A stretch of 64,000 bases of DNA, taken from Casuarius casuarius. Its lineage: Eukaryota > Chordata > Aves > Casuariiformes > Casuariidae. The DNA lies in the NCBI GenBank assembly GCA_003342895.1, contig PTFA01000055.1:2945629-3009628 (forward strand), in the 5' to 3' direction. Shown one piece after another: positions 62,113 to 64,000 of this stretch (the stretch's first letter is position 1; every line of letters starts with the position of its first letter). A program made the position numbers and the translations under genes. The notes beneath the pieces were generated by a model. It was not told where the DNA came from. It worked only from the letters and a program-made list of their open reading frames with translations, and searched no databases.

Positions 62113-62705
62113 GTAGAATCAGATCATGGTTACGCAAATGAGAAGAGACTTCTATGAATATCTAAACCAATCTCCTGTGCAAAGCAGGTCCAGTTGGAGA
62201 ATGTGGCTCACAGCATGTATAGTTGGGTTTCGAATATCTCCAAGGATGGAGATTCGGAGCCTCTTTGTTCCAGCATTTGACCCCCCTGAGGGTACAATTT
62301 TTTTCCTTATATCAAGTTGGAATTTCCCATGTTCCAGCTTGTGTCTGTTGCCTCTTGTCCTTCCACTGTGACCTCTCAGAAGAGCCTGGCTCTATCTTCT
62401 CTTCACCCTTCCTCCCCCCCCTCCCCCACCTTAGGTAGCTAGAGACCACAATAATGTCCCCCCTGCCCCCACTGAAGCCTTCCCTTCTCTAGGCTGAAGG
62501 AGCCCTGGTCCTTCTGCTTTTCCTTGCAGGGCAGATGCTCCAGCCCTCAGCTTCCTGGTGGCCCTCTGCTGGACTTGCTCCAGTTTGGAAACATCTGTCT
62601 TGTACCAAACATTGAGGATAGGCTGGCTGATGATGTTCTTGACACGTGCTGCCATGCTTCTTTTGGACAAATGATGAGGACAGTGACACTTGAGATAGCA
62701 CTATG
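62113..62705 (-). mobile_element. CR1 LINE fragment, avian type, 5'-truncated
   Basis: The 3' end lies at the left. Gtagaatcagatcatggtta is a decayed form of the atagaatcatagaatgg-type tail of CR1, followed by a stretch matching the tail end. Further right come gaatatctccaaggatggag, ttgcctcttgtccttccact and cagaagagcctggctctatc, all characteristic of antisense CR1 in birds. On the minus strand near 62586-62548 the frame reads KLEQVQQRATRKL, the CR1 reverse-transcriptase C-terminal motif (LE.VQRRATK). It is truncated, with stops, and clearly inactive. Confidence 0.85.
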
Positions 62706-64000
62706 TGGAAATTAGGAAAAATAGCTCTTCTGAACTCACATTCCCTTCTTTTACCAAAGTACAGAATTATACATATATTGGCTTATTTTTACTAGATTTC
62801 AGTGATTAATGTAACTGCTTCCATGCAGTTAAGAGAAACACCAAGACTTTACTTCTTGAGCTTGGATCCTTGGATCTTTTCCATATCCTACTGAAGTCAA
62901 TGGCAGACAAACAGCCTTCCCAGATCTGCGTGTAAAGTTATGGTACCTCTCCAAACTCCAGCACACATCAGATGCACCAGGCTCCTGCTGTATACTTTGC
63001 TGACAGTAGCTTATGAAAACCAGACTTGTAGTACAGAAAGGATTCTGTATGTGCACAGCCATTAGGCATCCAGTTCAGAGAGAAAGCACGCATTACAGAA
63101 TAGTTGTTGGGAAAAATGGTGAAGGGCAATTGACTTCCATGTCCGTGTGAGCCACTCTGGCAGATGTAACAGGACTGTCAGCTTTGCATCCTGCTACTAC
63201 AATTTCTGCTTAAATTTCTGGTGCTGAATTGTGTGAGGTATCAGTGAGCATCTGCAGCTCTGAACTCACTTCTCATGACTGCCTCTTGGGAAAAGAACTT
63301 ACGCTATATATTTGATCTTAACCTGAAAGAAAGCCTGTTTCACACTGAATTCTCAGTATTTTTGGCCAACGTAATCTGGAAGTACCGGACTGATCATGAA
63401 TAATGCTACCTTAGCCAAACTTCAAGCCTGGAGAAAGAGAGTGCTCCTGTGAAATGGAGCTTCAGATGGCTTTACATGTGTCTTTGTTTTACTTTTTCTT
63501 TCTGGTGCATAGCTCTGGGAAATATTTAGGAATGACACTCCATGGGAACACATGTGCAGTAGAACTAATTCTGTTTGCTTTAGGCTGGGAGCCCATGAGA
63601 GAGGTGCTATATTTACATGGAGTAAGCAGCTATTCACCTGTACATCAAATTTGCCAAGCTCATGGCACTAGGAGTTACCTCTGAGTACTCAAGCATGATC
63701 CACTTTTTCCAGGGCATCCGGCAGGTGTAGTGGAAAGGAAAGCCACCATGAGTAGCTCTTAACCTAGATTTCCCGTTTTGACCTCCAGCTATAATCTTTC
63801 ACCTCTTCAAAATCCTGTTCTGTAAACAGCACGTCTGGAGAAGCATGTGTGGAGGAGAAATGCACTGGCTCAGCTTTCCCTAATACATGCTCAGAGCTAA
63901 ATCCATTGGGCTTTACTTCTCTTTAATGAGAGAAGATGAAGGTAGCTGTGGCATTGGGGGCTCTCTGAGGGCCCTGAGATCTCTCTCAGCCAATTACTCC
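62706..64000. other. Noncoding, no gene recognised
   Basis: Unique sequence with short open frames on both strands. None resembles a known protein. Confidence 0.5.

Noticed and set aside
1..64000. tRNA, rRNA, CRISPR array, operon or bacterial-type features
   Set aside because: No B-box-like tRNA core with a foldable cloverleaf, no rRNA words and no regularly spaced direct repeats were seen. The sequence is vertebrate nuclear DNA in character.

Overview
This window reads as nuclear DNA of a sauropsid vertebrate, most probably a bird. The evidence is the repeat content. Three degraded CR1 LINE fragments all lie antisense to the given strand, and the one near the right end has the layout of avian CR1 copies. 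Two relics resemble MIR/CORE-SINE elements, and several short palindromic repeats of an old amniote type are present. Repeat density is low, CpG is depleted except in small patches, and there are simple (TG)n, (TTTG)n and poly-A/T tracts. A crocodilian or turtle is possible but fits the low repeat load less well.

I found no complete protein-coding gene. The longest open frames (about 150 codons) are about what chance gives in 64 kb of roughly 40% GC DNA, and none resembles a known protein except two degraded CR1 reverse-transcriptase pieces. The window is best described as intergenic DNA or the inside of a very large intron.

Layout: 1-18.9 kb is mostly unique sequence with a small CpG-rich patch (about 1.9-2.4 kb), a 39-base exon-like segment at 7.1 kb, a patch with strong splice-site look-alikes at 11.2-12.2 kb and an A/T-rich old repeat near 14 kb. 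Two separate CR1 relics lie at 19.0-21.25 kb. From 22.0 to 22.35 kb there is a CpG/GATA patch followed by an exon-like segment, then a potential Z-DNA tract. From 23 to 31.7 kb the sequence is AT-rich with microsatellites and one MIR-like relic. A candidate promoter with an alternative first exon lies at 31.7-32.1 kb. From 33 to 45 kb there are long homopolymers, blocks that look like conserved noncoding elements, and a second MIR-like relic. From 45 to 53 kb there are palindromic repeats, a CpG-rich duplicated patch containing the only ambiguous base (N at 47976), and a near-perfect 33-bp tandem duplication. From 53 to 64 kb there is another old repeat, a GATA/E-box cluster at 55.9-56.0 kb and the avian-type CR1.

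Nothing seen here amounts to a new multi-gene system. The points most worth testing are the candidate first exon at 32 kb, the 39-base microexon, the paired CR1 relics, the CpG-rich duplicated patch, and the enhancer-like blocks. All repeat-family names come from memory of consensus features, not from a database search.
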